Assembly (NCBI GenBank): GCA_023313575.1
Contig: JAJTTP010000006.1
Location: 248,001-312,000, forward strand
Direction: 5' to 3'
DNA length: 64,000 bases
Source of the DNA: Eutypella sp. D-1
Lineage: Eukaryota; Ascomycota; Sordariomycetes; Xylariales; Diatrypaceae
Shown: positions 34,950 through 45,364 of the stretch, one piece after another
How positions within the stretch are numbered: the stretch's first letter is position 1
How the letters are laid out: the number at the start of each line of letters is the position of its first letter
Position numbers and translations under genes: made by a program
Notes under the pieces: generated by a model
Databases searched by the model: none
The model's input: only the letters and a program-made list of their open reading frames with translations
Told to the model about the DNA's origin: nothing

Positions 34950-35444
34950 ATGTGTACCTATTACTACCTCCACTATCACCATGTCGCGCCGTGCGCGAAG
35001 GCCGTTGAGTATGAGCCGCGCTACTCATATTGTGAGAGATCGACGATCGAGCTCACAGGACCGGCGGGGCCAGGGTCTAGTCCTCTCAGCGCCGTGAGCG
35101 CTCTGTCCATAGGATCTTCGCACACCAATAACAGCGAACACCAACTTGTGCAGCAACCGTGCGAAGACCTCAGGCCTGCGGTTGATTATTCGTATAACAG
35201 CTCTCATCCTGGAGTCGGAGATATTGCAGGAAGTTACAACAATCTCTGTGCCATGGGCGGCTGCCTCATCTCGCAGCACTGCAGCTCGGGAGGCTGCAGG
35301 CTCGAAGACCTCGGTGGCAAGTGGACATGCTGCAAATGCCAGCGTGGGGGGAACACTTACTCCTATTGTGTCCATCCGATGAAGAAGGTTCCAGATACGC
35401 TTTGCTACCATGTAGTCTGCCAGGGCTGCTGGCCTGATGCATAA
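34950..35444 (+). CDS. Small Cys/His-rich putative zinc-binding protein, copy A of a three-gene family
   Basis: Intronless ORF of 164 residues beginning MC. I do not recognise a named family, but its layout is shared with the ORFs at 37133 and 38805. Cysteines are at 2, 15, 28, 71, 100, 105, 111, 116, 127, 128, 130, 140, 152, 157 and 160. The core GGKWTCCKCQRGG is followed by C140 and the closing C-x-H-x2-C-x2-C (C152, H154, C157, C160). That pattern suggests a treble-clef or ribbon-like zinc site. There is no signal peptide or membrane segment, so it is probably intracellular. Compared with the other two copies it carries a longer Ser/Gly/Asn-rich linker (about residues 30-98), and it has no C-x-H in the N-terminal block. 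The conservation of Cys spacing across three diverged copies argues that it is a real, selected gene. Function unknown. Confidence 0.72.
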   Translation: MCTYYYLHYHHVAPCAKAVEYEPRYSYCERSTIELTGPAGPGSSPLSAVSALSIGSSHTNNSEHQLVQQPCEDLRPAVDYSYNSSHPGVGDIAGSYNNLCAMGGCLISQHCSSGGCRLEDLGGKWTCCKCQRGGNTYSYCVHPMKKVPDTLCYHVVCQGCWPDA

Positions 35445-37132
35445 GCCGGGCCAGTGGGGCGGATAACTAAGGGATCGGTCCGCTTCAGCCGCGCCAGTGG
35501 GGAGGCAAGGAGCACACTCGTTCATCAACTATAACTACGCCTAATGATGGCTATGGGAGCGGAGGGGATGCGGAGACGAGTTTGGCAAACAGAGCCGCGA
35601 ATGGCGATGCAGTTTTTGTGCGAGACGCTGCTTCGTTTTTCTTATCAATATCGTTGTCTTCTTGCTTTTGATATAGTCCAGAGGGTAGATCAGTATGCTA
35701 GTGCGAGAGGCTTGCCCGCGTGATGTTCTAACGGTGAAACACGAAAGAAAGAAATCATGCTATTAGAGGTTAGGTGAGGCGAACCTGGGCTGACTTAGGC
35801 CTACGAGGCTGGCTATATCTGCGGTGAAGCGGAGCCCCGTCCGCTTGAAGGAAACAGGAGCGCGAAGAATGGAGGGGACAAATCAGTACCTAGGGCCGTC
35901 GGAGCTGAGTTTGAAAAGAAGTTCATATTTACCCCGGTGTTACTATTAGGCTCACTGTGGACCTCTGTTTCGTCTCTCTGCCCTTGCATTATCTTCGGGC
36001 ACTTGACCACGTGGCCATGGTAGGACAACACTCTCGACTTTATAAGGAGCGACGAAAAGAAAAGAGAAATAATAATGGAGCAAGAAGTCCAGGACGGACT
36101 TGGCGAGTAAATTTTCTTTCTTCTTTCAGTCTATCGATTTATTCTTTCGTGATCTGCTTGCAATCTGAGTGTGGCTGCCCTGTAGAAGTAGCCTGCGTCA
36201 CATCACAGCATAGTTCCCGAAGACGCTGCTCTAACATTCTCCAGATCTCTGCATCTCTTTTCCGTATGTATGTATGTGCCTGCGCGTGTACTGCTTTTTA
36301 TTGCATGCGTATAGCTGAAATTGAACCCTTAGAAATGAACTCAATTCCCCCCGACGGCAGACTGACAGGCTGGTTCAAAGGAGTGTGTGAGGTGGGGGGT
36401 TTCAAAACTTGAACTCCGGGGCCGACATCTCCCAGAGTAAGCCTTAGGCGTACCCAACGTAAAATTCGATCGAAGACATGACGGACCATAGCCGTCATCG
36501 CATCGGAATGATGGCGCCGTACTAGATCCAATGGCGCGCGAATGTACTAAGCTAATCGAAAAACTGCACCTTTAGAGCGTCTTCAGTTCTCCACGATCCA
36601 GGTTCGTAGGCTTGTCGACCCGGGCGGGTGGCCGTGAGTGAAAGGCTACTTCCGGTGCACACATTAGGACATCCGTAATATACCAATGATGACAAAAGCT
36701 TGAACCACGCAATACAAGGACTAGTTATAGCAGCCGCTCCCATATATGTGTATAAATGATAAGAATGAGCGTTTCTCTCAAGACGAAGTGTGAACAATGG
36801 TTTTACTATTAGCCCATATGACCACGTTGCAGCTTATCATCCGAAAGAAACGCTGGGAAGAACGACCATTTGAGCTTTCACGGATCACTTGTCAGGATAC
36901 TACCTATTTGTAAGTTTCACGATACGACACTTCTTACTACAACGTCAGACGCTCTGCTTACAAGAGCAAATAGCTTTCACTTTGGACTCGCAGCTTTATC
37001 GCCTAGCCTCTTACGCAGCAATATTTTTAATCGGCAAGCAACTACGACGGGCTTAAACTGCTGCCTTATATCATTTCTATCACTTTTCCGTTTACAGCGA
37101 AGCAATAAGGAGCACTTTGACACCGCCCTATC
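35445..37132. other. Spacer between copies A and B of the Cys-rich family
   Basis: 1.7 kb with no supported gene and no visible fourth copy. A 151-codon plus-strand ORF (35957-36412) contains some Cys but lacks the GG-x-W-x-CC-x-C core and looks accidental. Confidence 0.55.
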
Positions 37133-37492
37133 ATGTGCACCGAAACGGCTTATACACTTAGATGCGAACACGTCGTGACGCGCACTATGTACTGCTCGGA
37201 AGCGCCATCCCCATCCTCACGAAGCAGCCGTAAGGCACGAAAGACGTGTAGCAGGGTGATCCGCAATGCTGTCCCGTGGCCGCCTCCTCCCGAATTCGGG
37301 GCTCAAGCAGCTATGTGCCCGTTGGGGGCTCAGTGCCCATTCGAGGCTCGTGGGGGCTACTGGAACTGCTGCTGGTGCGGAAAAGAGTGGAACGAGCAGG
37401 GGCGCTGCAGCTGCGTCATGATCATTGATAGACAAGAGTACCGGTGCGAGCACATCTGCTGCGAAACATGCGAGGCTGCCACCGAGACTTAG
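37133..37492 (+). CDS. Small Cys/His-rich putative zinc-binding protein, copy B
   Basis: Intronless ORF of 119 residues. Cysteines at 2, 11 and 21 with His13 form MC...RCEH...YC, with exactly the same spacing as copy C. The core is CPLGAQC followed by GGYWNCCWCGKEW (Cys 62, 68, 79, 80, 82). The end is C92, C94 and C105-x-H107-x-C109-C110-x2-C113. Between them lies a short Ser/Arg/Pro-rich linker. No signal peptide or membrane segment is seen. This is the most compact member. It is 1.69 kb downstream of copy A's stop and on the same strand. I infer zinc binding from the Cys/His clusters only; no activity can be claimed. The start at 37133 is supported because MC is shared by all three copies. 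Confidence 0.75.
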   Translation: MCTETAYTLRCEHVVTRTMYCSEAPSPSSRSSRKARKTCSRVIRNAVPWPPPPEFGAQAAMCPLGAQCPFEARGGYWNCCWCGKEWNEQGRCSCVMIIDRQEYRCEHICCETCEAATET

Positions 37493-37940
37493 GGAAGGGA
37501 GGGCGAAGGGGAGGGTTGCAGGGACAAGGGGAGATAGGACGCAGGATTTCAGCGAGATAAATGAGGCGGCGAGTGCGTATTTGGGTTGCACAAAAGGAGA
37601 CACCGAGTAAGCAGGGTACAGAAGCCTGGAATGGTGAAGAGAAACGCTCCAACCATTTTGGGAAAGCTCTTCGAGAAAAGAAGCCGTCGTCGATGCAAAA
37701 CATGTATAATAGACTAGAACTCGGAAATTGCGGCTCGTCCCGCAACAAAAGAAAAACCGGAGCTGGAAGCCTGTTTTACTCCTTAATCTGACGTGACTGG
37801 GCTCACGTGCCGTGATAGGCCGGGGTGTCGTGGCGGCGTGTACGCCGCTGAGGAGTTCAAAAGCAACTATCATAAACCCTGCCACATGGTTGGACGACGG
37901 GCGTATGTATCAGTAATCATATCAGTACCTGTATTCAATA

Positions 37941-37952
37941 GGGGGGGGGGGG
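37941..37952. repeat. Poly-G tract (12 G)
   Basis: Uninterrupted run of 12 G between copies B and C of the Cys-rich family. Confidence 0.9.
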
Positions 37953-38233
37953 TGATATTTGGAGAATAACGAAGCCCCCCGATGCCAACTCTAAGGGGGC
38001 CAATATGCGCAGCACTGGCGAATTGTCGGCGAAGATACCAAAAGAAAAGTGGAAGAAAGATATGACGAACGGAAAACTTTTGCGAGCAGGGAAAAAGCAA
38101 GAACAATAAAGCTGGTATTTATGACTGGCGGATCATGGGCCTCTTCAAGGCCATTGGGCTATTGGGTCATTGGGCCAGTGGGCATGGTTGGGCTGTTCTC
38201 TGCGGTGGATTGCCATGGACCAGGTCCCCGGTA

Positions 38234-38279
38234 ATAGATCCCAGGATAGATCCTAGCTCTTAGATAGATCGGATAGATC
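38234..38279. repeat. Four ATAGATC words in 46 bases
   Basis: ATAGATC begins at 38234, 38246, 38264 and 38273, about 530 bases upstream of Cys-rich copy C. It may be a binding-site cluster or a decayed tandem repeat. Confidence 0.6.
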
Positions 38280-38804
38280 CAGATCTCAGCCAGATGGGTA
38301 GCGGCATGCTACGTTCCCAGGACCTCCAGTTATGTGGCCTCAGCAATGTTTCGGGTGCATGAGCAGCACTAGTGCGGCCGGATGCCAGCCCGTTGTCGTC
38401 TGCAGACAGCATGATAGGCCGGGAGGCCCCTAGTATCATGCCTCGTATTGTCTAGATACAATGCCACCCTGGCGTTGGGTGTCGATCAGATGTGCGTCTT
38501 CATGATGCCGTGCACTGCTTGATGACCCCAGTTTGTCACTCCGTTCTCCAGGCAGGGAAGCAAGCAAGTGAAGATGAAGCACAAGTACGTAGGTAGCACA
38601 GTCTACCAAGATCACTTCGTTTGCCTGAGCAAACCGATGAGAAACCCATCAAGTAGACAAACGTACGAATAGCTCAGCGAGAAAGCAGAGAGTGTCATAT
38701 AAAAAGAATAAAGGCCCAGGGCAGAACCAAGTCTGATATCTGGTCAACCATCAACTGAATATTACATGCTTTAGAATTCGCGAGTCGCTGACGTCGAATA
38801 AAAC

Positions 38805-39173
38805 ATGTGTCACGCTCATCCTTATTGGCACCCTTGCCAGCATACCTCAGTGAGATGGCTCTATTGCACCCATGCCAATTTCGACATCCAAACTGGCTAT
38901 CAGACTCCTTGCGCAAACCCTATCTACGCAAACGCTCAGCCGACCAGCACAAACTGTCCCCTTCAAAACTGTGCCTTCAAAACGTTCGGGGGCAGATGGA
39001 TTTGTTGTGTGTGTCACAGGGGTCCGCACACTGTGGGATGGTGCACCACACCGATAATCACTCAGATCTGGAACCCACGAACCAACAATCATGAGCTGAC
39101 GGAGACCACCTGCGGACATGGATGCTGTTCTAACTGTACCCAAGCTCGTAAGTACATTATTGAAAAAGCATGA
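38805..39173 (+). CDS. Small Cys/His-rich putative zinc-binding protein, copy C
   Basis: Intronless ORF of 122 residues. The N-terminus has C2, C11-x-H13 and Y20-C21, identical in spacing to copy B; C36 follows in TPC. The core is C51 and C56 followed by GGRWICCVCHRGP (Cys 67, 68, 70) and C80. The end is C103-x-H105-x-C107-C108-x2-C111, again as in copy B. A 22-residue linker separates C80 from C103, longer than in copy B. No leader peptide or membrane segment is seen. It lies 1.31 kb after copy B on the same strand. Shared Cys spacing despite very different filler residues shows old duplication and structural constraint. Function unknown; a nucleic-acid- or protein-binding zinc module is one guess. 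Confidence 0.75.
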   Translation: MCHAHPYWHPCQHTSVRWLYCTHANFDIQTGYQTPCANPIYANAQPTSTNCPLQNCAFKTFGGRWICCVCHRGPHTVGWCTTPIITQIWNPRTNNHELTETTCGHGCCSNCTQARKYIIEKA

Positions 39174-41201
39174 AAACTCATCCACTGACGTTGAACAAGC
39201 CACTTAAGGAGACTAGCTCAGACATGCCCACCCCGAAGGGCCAAAATCCCGACCACAGATCGCACGGCAGCTCTAGTGGTAGTATCCGAAGTTGAAGGGA
39301 GTAGGAAGGTCCAAGGCTAAGCATCTCGTAATCATGAAAACAGTCTGCAGACCCTACTTCTCCCTGCTCAGGATGCAGGTGGCATGCCAGTGGCATGATG
39401 CCACTAGGCACGACATGTATTTGAGCACAAGAATGGGACCTACTTAGTTGTATCACACATTTACATCTTCTCACCATGTAAATGACATCAAGATAACCAA
39501 TCTCATGAACCAGAGGCAAAGAGTGAGGCCAAGCGTATATGGTTCTCCCCGAGAGTCCTCTCCTGTGTAATCGACAGGAGTACCGCAATCACCTAAAAGC
39601 AAGTCCATTGAATAGCTTCAATTCGCTACCCCAAGACACAAGAACCAGTCGCCAATATCTTATAGCACTATGACTGTCTTAAGTGGACTTCTTGTATTCG
39701 CTCAAAGTCGCGCTGTACTTTGAGAAACGGACGAGGCCACTGTTCTGCTCCTTTCATATGTAATCAAATGCTAGGTTCATTAACAAAAGGCCTATCTGAT
39801 AACACACATGGAAGAGAGCCTTAACTTATGAATCTTACTGAATTGGACACAATACATCCTTTTACAGAAGTCAATCAATACTTAGGTCTATGTATTATGT
39901 TTGACACTTGCATGATCGCACCTGTCTCACACGCCCTCGTAATCCTTCAAGAACTTCAAAAGGCTGTCTATCACGGCGGCTACAAAGACTAGAACTGCTA
40001 CCATGCTACTTATACATAAGTATAAGTAGATTAGTCTCATCATAAACTTAGTCTGCCTAGCCTAGATCGCGCTGCACAGTGTAATGCAAGTAAGGCTGTG
40101 GGGAGAATGGTAGATGGGCTTGCAGGCTCTAAGTCTAGGTTATAAATGTTTCCATATCCAGTGCGCCTATCTATCTACCCTATCTAGTTGATTAGCTATA
40201 TTTAACTCTCCTAAAAGCCCATCTAGCTTCTTGATATTATAAGTATCATGTATAAGCTTTTGCATTAGGTATGCCTTAGGCCACTAGGCTTGGTTCGGTT
40301 GAGACACTCTGCATAGCGCAGGGCTTTTCATGATGCCAGTACCACTACACAGGGTGTTAATAACAGAAATAGCGAATAATATTCAATGCCATATGTGTTG
40401 CTAGTTCTTCGAAGAGAGCTAACATAATTTACAAACCTCGGAGGGTCAGAATATCCGTCGGGCTGAGAGCTGTTTGGTTGTACTTTGAACGCTGCTAGAG
40501 TTCTAGTCCCAGGGGCTTGGGAGGATGACAAGCAGGCAGCAAAGGCCCAAACGGCTATTGAATTCTCGAAAATTTCAAAGAAATGCTCCGACATCGTAAG
40601 TTATGCAGCAAGATTCGATAAATTAGTAAATCGAAATAATACAAACATGCTAGAAGGAAAACGTACGGCATTGATTATGACGCTTGGTGACGCCGACACT
40701 CCGATCGAGCAGTGAGCAAGAGGAAGAGGTGCCTGCTATTCAGTGCACACTTGGGTAGAGCAAACATTCACTCCTGCCGGCTACTATGATCTGTCTTCGC
40801 TATGTTGGGCTTCATGAGGCTCGACATAGGGACATCCAGCGCAGTTCGCCGCACACTTGTTTCTGCTTCCAATTCAGCCACCTAGAAGGTGTTGGTGGTG
40901 CGACCTCGTCTGATGCTGGTTTGATCGTACAAATAGCCTTACATATGTTGAATGGCAAAAAAAATATGTGTAGGTAACAGCTATAAAAAGCTGGTAGATG
41001 AAGTGGTGTCGAGACTGATGATTGACTACTCTTACATGAACGACGCTGACGCCTGTGTACAGTTCCATCTACGCTGCAGCGTTTAAAACGGTACTCCACT
41101 CGGATTCGACACAAACAGGCCGGGCCGGCCGGCGAGCTTCTCGTCTGCCACGTCGTGGTGCCTTACACAACAGCCATGGAACGCGGGAAGGACGGCGTTG
41201 G

Positions 41202-41223
41202 GATCACAGATCACAGATCACAG
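41202..41223. repeat. Three tandem GATCACA units
   Basis: GATCACA is repeated three times without interruption, ending in G. Short tandem repeat of unknown role. Confidence 0.8.
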
Positions 41224-42599
41224 TAGGGGGTTGGGGGACTAGAGGTAGTTATGTGGGTACCCTTTTCGGCACGATCGATGAGAGTGGGTTATCAGGCGGG
41301 ATCTACTTTTGTATAAAGCGGCCCTCTGTTGGGGTTACCCTGAAATCTGGTTAATTGACCTCCACGTGGGCTGGCGGGATACCAAGGTAAGAATCGGTGA
41401 TCGTAGATTGAAAAGAGGGAGTTTCAAGTCACCCCTCATGACTGCTTTGTAGCGATGATATCATAATATGAAACTCCGAGGAGTTCTGCTCAAGACTGTA
41501 GAGGCTCGCTGGAGAAGAACGGTAGACGGCACCCTTTCTCGTCATAGACAAGTTGGCGAGATCTATAATAGCCACGTGCAGGGTCTGCAGTGCACTCTCG
41601 CACGACCGCGCACGGTCGCTTTCTCTAGATTGCTTGGCTGTCGGACGTGCTAGGTCCGGGCGCTCGGGAGGTACGCAAGGTGAGAAGTCGAATGAACAGT
41701 CCTCAGTCGTTCACATGGCACTTAGTCTGCCAGTGTTTTAAACCTACCAGTACGACAGAGCGGGCAGCCTGAAACACCCAGCTAATGGGCATTGACGACC
41801 TGTTCGGTTTCGCATCGGGGAGATCCCCTACGTGTTGATAATAGTCGGCGGCGGTCTTAAGTCGTTTGCTAGGTATTTTCATATATCGGTAGTCTATCGC
41901 GCCCCCGAGCCCGCCAGCAACATTAATTGGGATCGGCTATACGCTTGCACCGAAAGATGTCCCTACCGGGGGGCCGAGCCATTGAGAACGATCGCGAATT
42001 TATGACATAATTGCCGGCACCTCGTGGCATTTGACGTATGCGAAGACTTCAACGTTGGAAAATCATGGTTATCTGATTACCTATGTACCGCACCTGGTCA
42101 TTAGTAGTCTCCCTGCAGACCGTATTATTAACTACTGCAGGTAGGGACCTAGCCCAGTTTTAAAAAATCGAGTGCATACATATTCTGGTTGTCTGGCACC
42201 GGGTTTTAAATAGCTGTTTCGGCTTATCTATAAGCACATGATCGAAGCAGATAACACTTCGAGTTGAATAGGGATAGGGCTTTATATGCAAAATTTGAGT
42301 ATAAGATACACTCATGCAAATGAGCCAGAAATGCTACCGGGTCTAATCAACCAGCCAGCATGAAGAGCCAGGTCTTAATTTCATCGTTCGTCAATATGTC
42401 AAAGAGACATAAGTTACAACTGCTAAAGTTTAAAGTTCAGGTGATTGCCTGACATGTGTAATGCAGTGATACCTAGACTCGGATTCTAGACTTTAAGAAA
42501 GCGTAAATGGGCAGCTAAAGGGGTTGCCATATTCAACGGTCGGATCGCTGACTGCTAGGCGTAAACTGTGACACCGTTACCTCGGCCGGATTAAGCCGT

Positions 42600-42962
42600 T
42601 TCAGGAAGAAGCACACTAGCAGGCCATGGGTGTGACGCTACTGAAAAACTTGCCCTATCAAGCACATGGCTCTGCTGGGGCGACCCTTCATTATTATGCG
42701 AATTCCCTAAGGTGGTGGCTGGCTGACGACCCCTGAAAGAGTTGAGCAGAAGCGTGGCAACAGGGAAGTTGTCCGTCACCTGCATCATGCGGGGGAGGCC
42801 GGACAGACGAACGAGGATGATGATGATCCCGAGATCTCCCACGAAGTAAATAGAAGCTTGGACGGCGCTGTATGTGATGATAAGGCCAGAAACTACATAC
42901 GTACTCCCTGTAACGCCGGTATTATCATGTGGCGATTAATTTGTACCGTTCGGGTCGATACG
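42600..42962 (-). pseudogene. Possible membrane-protein gene fragment
   Basis: On the minus strand, a frame open across about 120 codons reads hydrophobic segments such as STYVVSGLIITYSAVQASIY and GDLGIIIILVRLSGLP, then MMQVTDNFPVATLLLNSFRG. This alternation of hydrophobic and loop-like stretches is typical of a multi-pass membrane protein. No start, clean upstream exon or recognisable family motif was found, so it may be a decayed gene, an unresolved exon or chance. Confidence 0.25.
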
Positions 42963-44574
42963 GCACATCATTCAAACCATTCGCAGGCATCGGACGGAAT
43001 TGCCTACCACATTGTAGTAGCAAACCAGAAGTCGAGCGTAACCTAATAGAGAGTAGCTAAAACACAAGCCGTGGTTCGTATGTGATGGTTTAACCTTATG
43101 TGATGTGATGCCGCCAGTGAACCCAATATCCCGGAGTACAAAGAAGCCGACTTTGAAGTACAACTATTTCTACACGGCCAAATAGTCACCGCCCTAAGAT
43201 GGATGTAAGGGTAATGTAGACGAGAAAGGCGGCTTACGGCCGCGACACACACTCTCGGTCTACTAACGAACGACGTACCGCATTTAAATAATGTTTAGGC
43301 GTTGGCCGAGGACAAGCATCGTCGTGCCGCCCAGGCGCATCTAGGGAAGTGGCGGGCCTGATTTATGCGTCGGGCACCCCCTACCAAGCCTACCTAAATA
43401 TATATACTAGACTAGGTACATAGTCAGATACGTTGAGCCCCTATTATACTCCTATATGTAGTATGTGATTATGTGAATCATCACGGAGCATGCAGAGTGC
43501 GATTGGTTGCTTATGCGGATGTTGACAGATCATGCTCTCATAGGGCAGGCCGTGCCACGCTACTTAGTATGGTTGCAGCGGGTACAGCGCGGCACTAACG
43601 AACTGCAGATGGCCACGTGAGGCGGGAGGCCAATGTAGTGAGTGTGTGCAGAGTAATCCATGTCGCCATCATCTTAATAGTAACCCTCCTCCAATGTCCT
43701 GACAGGGTGTGTAGTATTTCAGGGCCCGGTCGTCAGTCTAGGCTGACTGAAGAGGGGTTTGCATACGAGCCTGTATCAATTGTGCACCTTTTTTTCTAAT
43801 ACCACTGGTCTTGAGTATGAAGCGCAGCACGCCGAAGTCTCACTTACACATTAACTATGTTGCGTATGCACATCACACAACGGGCAAATTTGCTAACTAA
43901 ACGGTCACCTATTAAGTAGTTACGTAACCTAGGTAACTAGCAGCACAATCAGAAACAAACACAAGCTTCACTTGAGTCAGGGATATACTCGTTCGACTCA
44001 AGATAGAATCTCTCTTGTTTGTCTTCTCTCTCGTTCCCTACGTGATGATTCCGCGAGTTTGCGAGAGAGTGAGAGACCGAGAGAATGAATGATTTCTGAA
44101 ATTAGTTGACACCTAAGGACTGATCGGCTAATAAACCTTCCCTAGGGAGAATAGGAGTCAGATCCCAATTCAGCAAGTCACAGGCCAACCCAAGACTACG
44201 ACAAGTAGAGATAAGAGCGAGAGTACCTACCAGGGGGACCTGGGAGGAGGACCCAGTAAATTCACAAAATTCCAGCCAAAGAGGGCTGGAGAGGCTTCCG
44301 TTAGACAACCTGGACAGCCCGCAACAACCGCGCTGGCTTTCCTCCCTTTTTTTTGCATGTCTGCCTGCAAACCAATTCCATCACTAAAGGCCAGAGTCAT
44401 CTCTCCCTTGTCCTTGTTCGGGGTCTCTTTTTTTTGTATGATAACTCGGAGTACCGCAACATCCCAGTTTCAACCTTGTTATTACAAGAGTCACGGTCGC
44501 TATATAGTAATCGGGCTCCATCAAGACCAAACATTTCACAAACTTTAATCGATCTACCGCTACCTATAGCAGAA

Positions 44575-44617
44575 CACATACACACACACACACACACAAA
44601 CATACACGCACGCACGC
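44575..44617. repeat. CA/CG dinucleotide microsatellite
   Basis: CACACA repeat grading into CGCACG units, located about 75-115 bases upstream of the 44692 start codon. Confidence 0.85.
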
Positions 44618-44646
44618 ATCGTACAAACCGTATATCTTGACTCGTA

Positions 44647-44672
44647 CCCTCCCCCCTCCCCCCTCCCCCCCT
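44647..44672 (-). promoter_or_regulatory. G-quadruplex-capable C/G tract in the leader of the 44692 gene
   Basis: The plus strand has CCC, CCCCCC, CCCCCC and CCCCCCC separated by single T bases. The minus (template) strand therefore has four G-runs with one-base loops, a strong predicted quadruplex motif, ending about 20 bases before the ATG. Confidence 0.6.
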
Positions 44673-44691
44673 TGGAAAGAATCTTGTCAAG

Positions 44692-45364
44692 ATGCCTACT
44701 TCATTAGAATCAGCTCGTCCTATCATGGCTCCATCTGTAAGTACCAACATCATTCCCGTTGCCATTATCAATGCTAGGCAGTAGCAATCGCATCGTATCA
44801 CCCATTCATTTCGGGCCTGCCCTACTACTCCCGTCCACTCAGAAGAGTAATAAGCCCTCTGTCGGACATCCTGTCTCACATCCTGCTCTTACCTGGCTAT
44901 TTCCACCCATCAAGACGAAGTGACTGGCTAACCACCTCGCTTCCTCCCTCCCCCCCTATACGCAGGTCGCATCCAATCGGGCCTCGGTCCGTTATAGCAC
45001 GTATAGCATGGCGCCATCGGAGACGACGACGGTTCGGACGACGGACAGCGCGCAGGCGGAGATCAGCCACATCGAGACCGGGTTGGCGCGAATGGAGAAC
45101 AAGGCGCTCACGCAGCAGCGCGTGGCCCTGACCGAAGAGAAGACGGACAAGTTCGGCAAGCTCGCCCTCGGCGCCAAGCTCGACCGCGCTCTCGACCGCC
45201 GCATGTCCGGCCAGGATGCCGTCATGAAGCCCCGGAAACCCCAGCGTCGGGGCGCCGCCAGCGTCGACCTCCTCGAGAAGGCGCATCACGTCCGCAATGC
45301 CAGCAGCGGTGGCGGCGGCATCGGAGCCAGCGATAGCGAGAAGGAGAATGAGAAGAAGGCTTAG
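44692..45364 (+). CDS. Small conserved-looking fungal protein of unknown function
   Basis: Two exons (44692-44736 and 44966-45364) join in phase 0 across a 229-nt intron to 147 residues; this is the longest intron in the window. The donor is GTAAGT and the acceptor follows a pyrimidine-rich stretch ending CGCAG. The N-terminal 35 residues are Ser/Thr-rich. The middle (HIETGLARMENKALTQQRVA, EEKTDKFGKLALGAKLDRAL) is charged and probably helical. The C-terminus is basic, then Gly-rich, then acidic Lys/Glu. There is no signal peptide or membrane segment. I do not recognise the family. The splice join and the GC-rich, codon-biased second exon support a real gene. An internal ATG at 45008 is an alternative start. 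Confidence 0.65.

Larger units (their letters stand above)
37493..38804. other. Spacer between copies B and C
   Basis: 1.3 kb without a gene. It contains a 12-base poly-G tract (37941-37952), a cluster of four ATAGATC words (38234-38279) and degenerate TTGGGC repeats around 38145-38190. Confidence 0.55.
39174..44691. other. Large gene-poor interval
   Basis: 5.5 kb with no complete gene that I can support. AT-rich stretches (39.7-40.3 kb) have many stops. On the minus strand, 42962-42600 reads as a hydrophobic, membrane-protein-like fragment. A triple GATCACA repeat is at 41202-41223, and a CA-repeat with a C-rich tract marks the right end before the 44692 gene. The composition and scattered coding-like scraps suggest decayed sequence, but no intact transposon is visible. 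Confidence 0.55.

Noticed and set aside
35957..36412. 151-codon ORF with several Cys as a possible fourth Cys-rich copy
   Set aside because: It lacks the MC start, the GG-x-W-x-CC-x-C core and the terminal C-x-H-x-C-x2-C motif.
40170..40300. Minus-strand 38-codon stretch reading like KKLDGLLGELNIANQL in AT-rich DNA
   Set aside because: Reminiscent of decayed retroelement coding, but too short and bounded by stops; no reverse transcriptase, integrase or LTR seen.
40485..40715. 76-codon plus-strand ORF
   Set aside because: It begins at a non-ATG codon, is short and has no recognisable motif.
44575..44617. CA-rich array as a possible CRISPR or telomeric repeat
   Set aside because: A simple dinucleotide microsatellite; there are no spacers and no TTAGGG units, and CRISPR arrays are not expected in a fungus.
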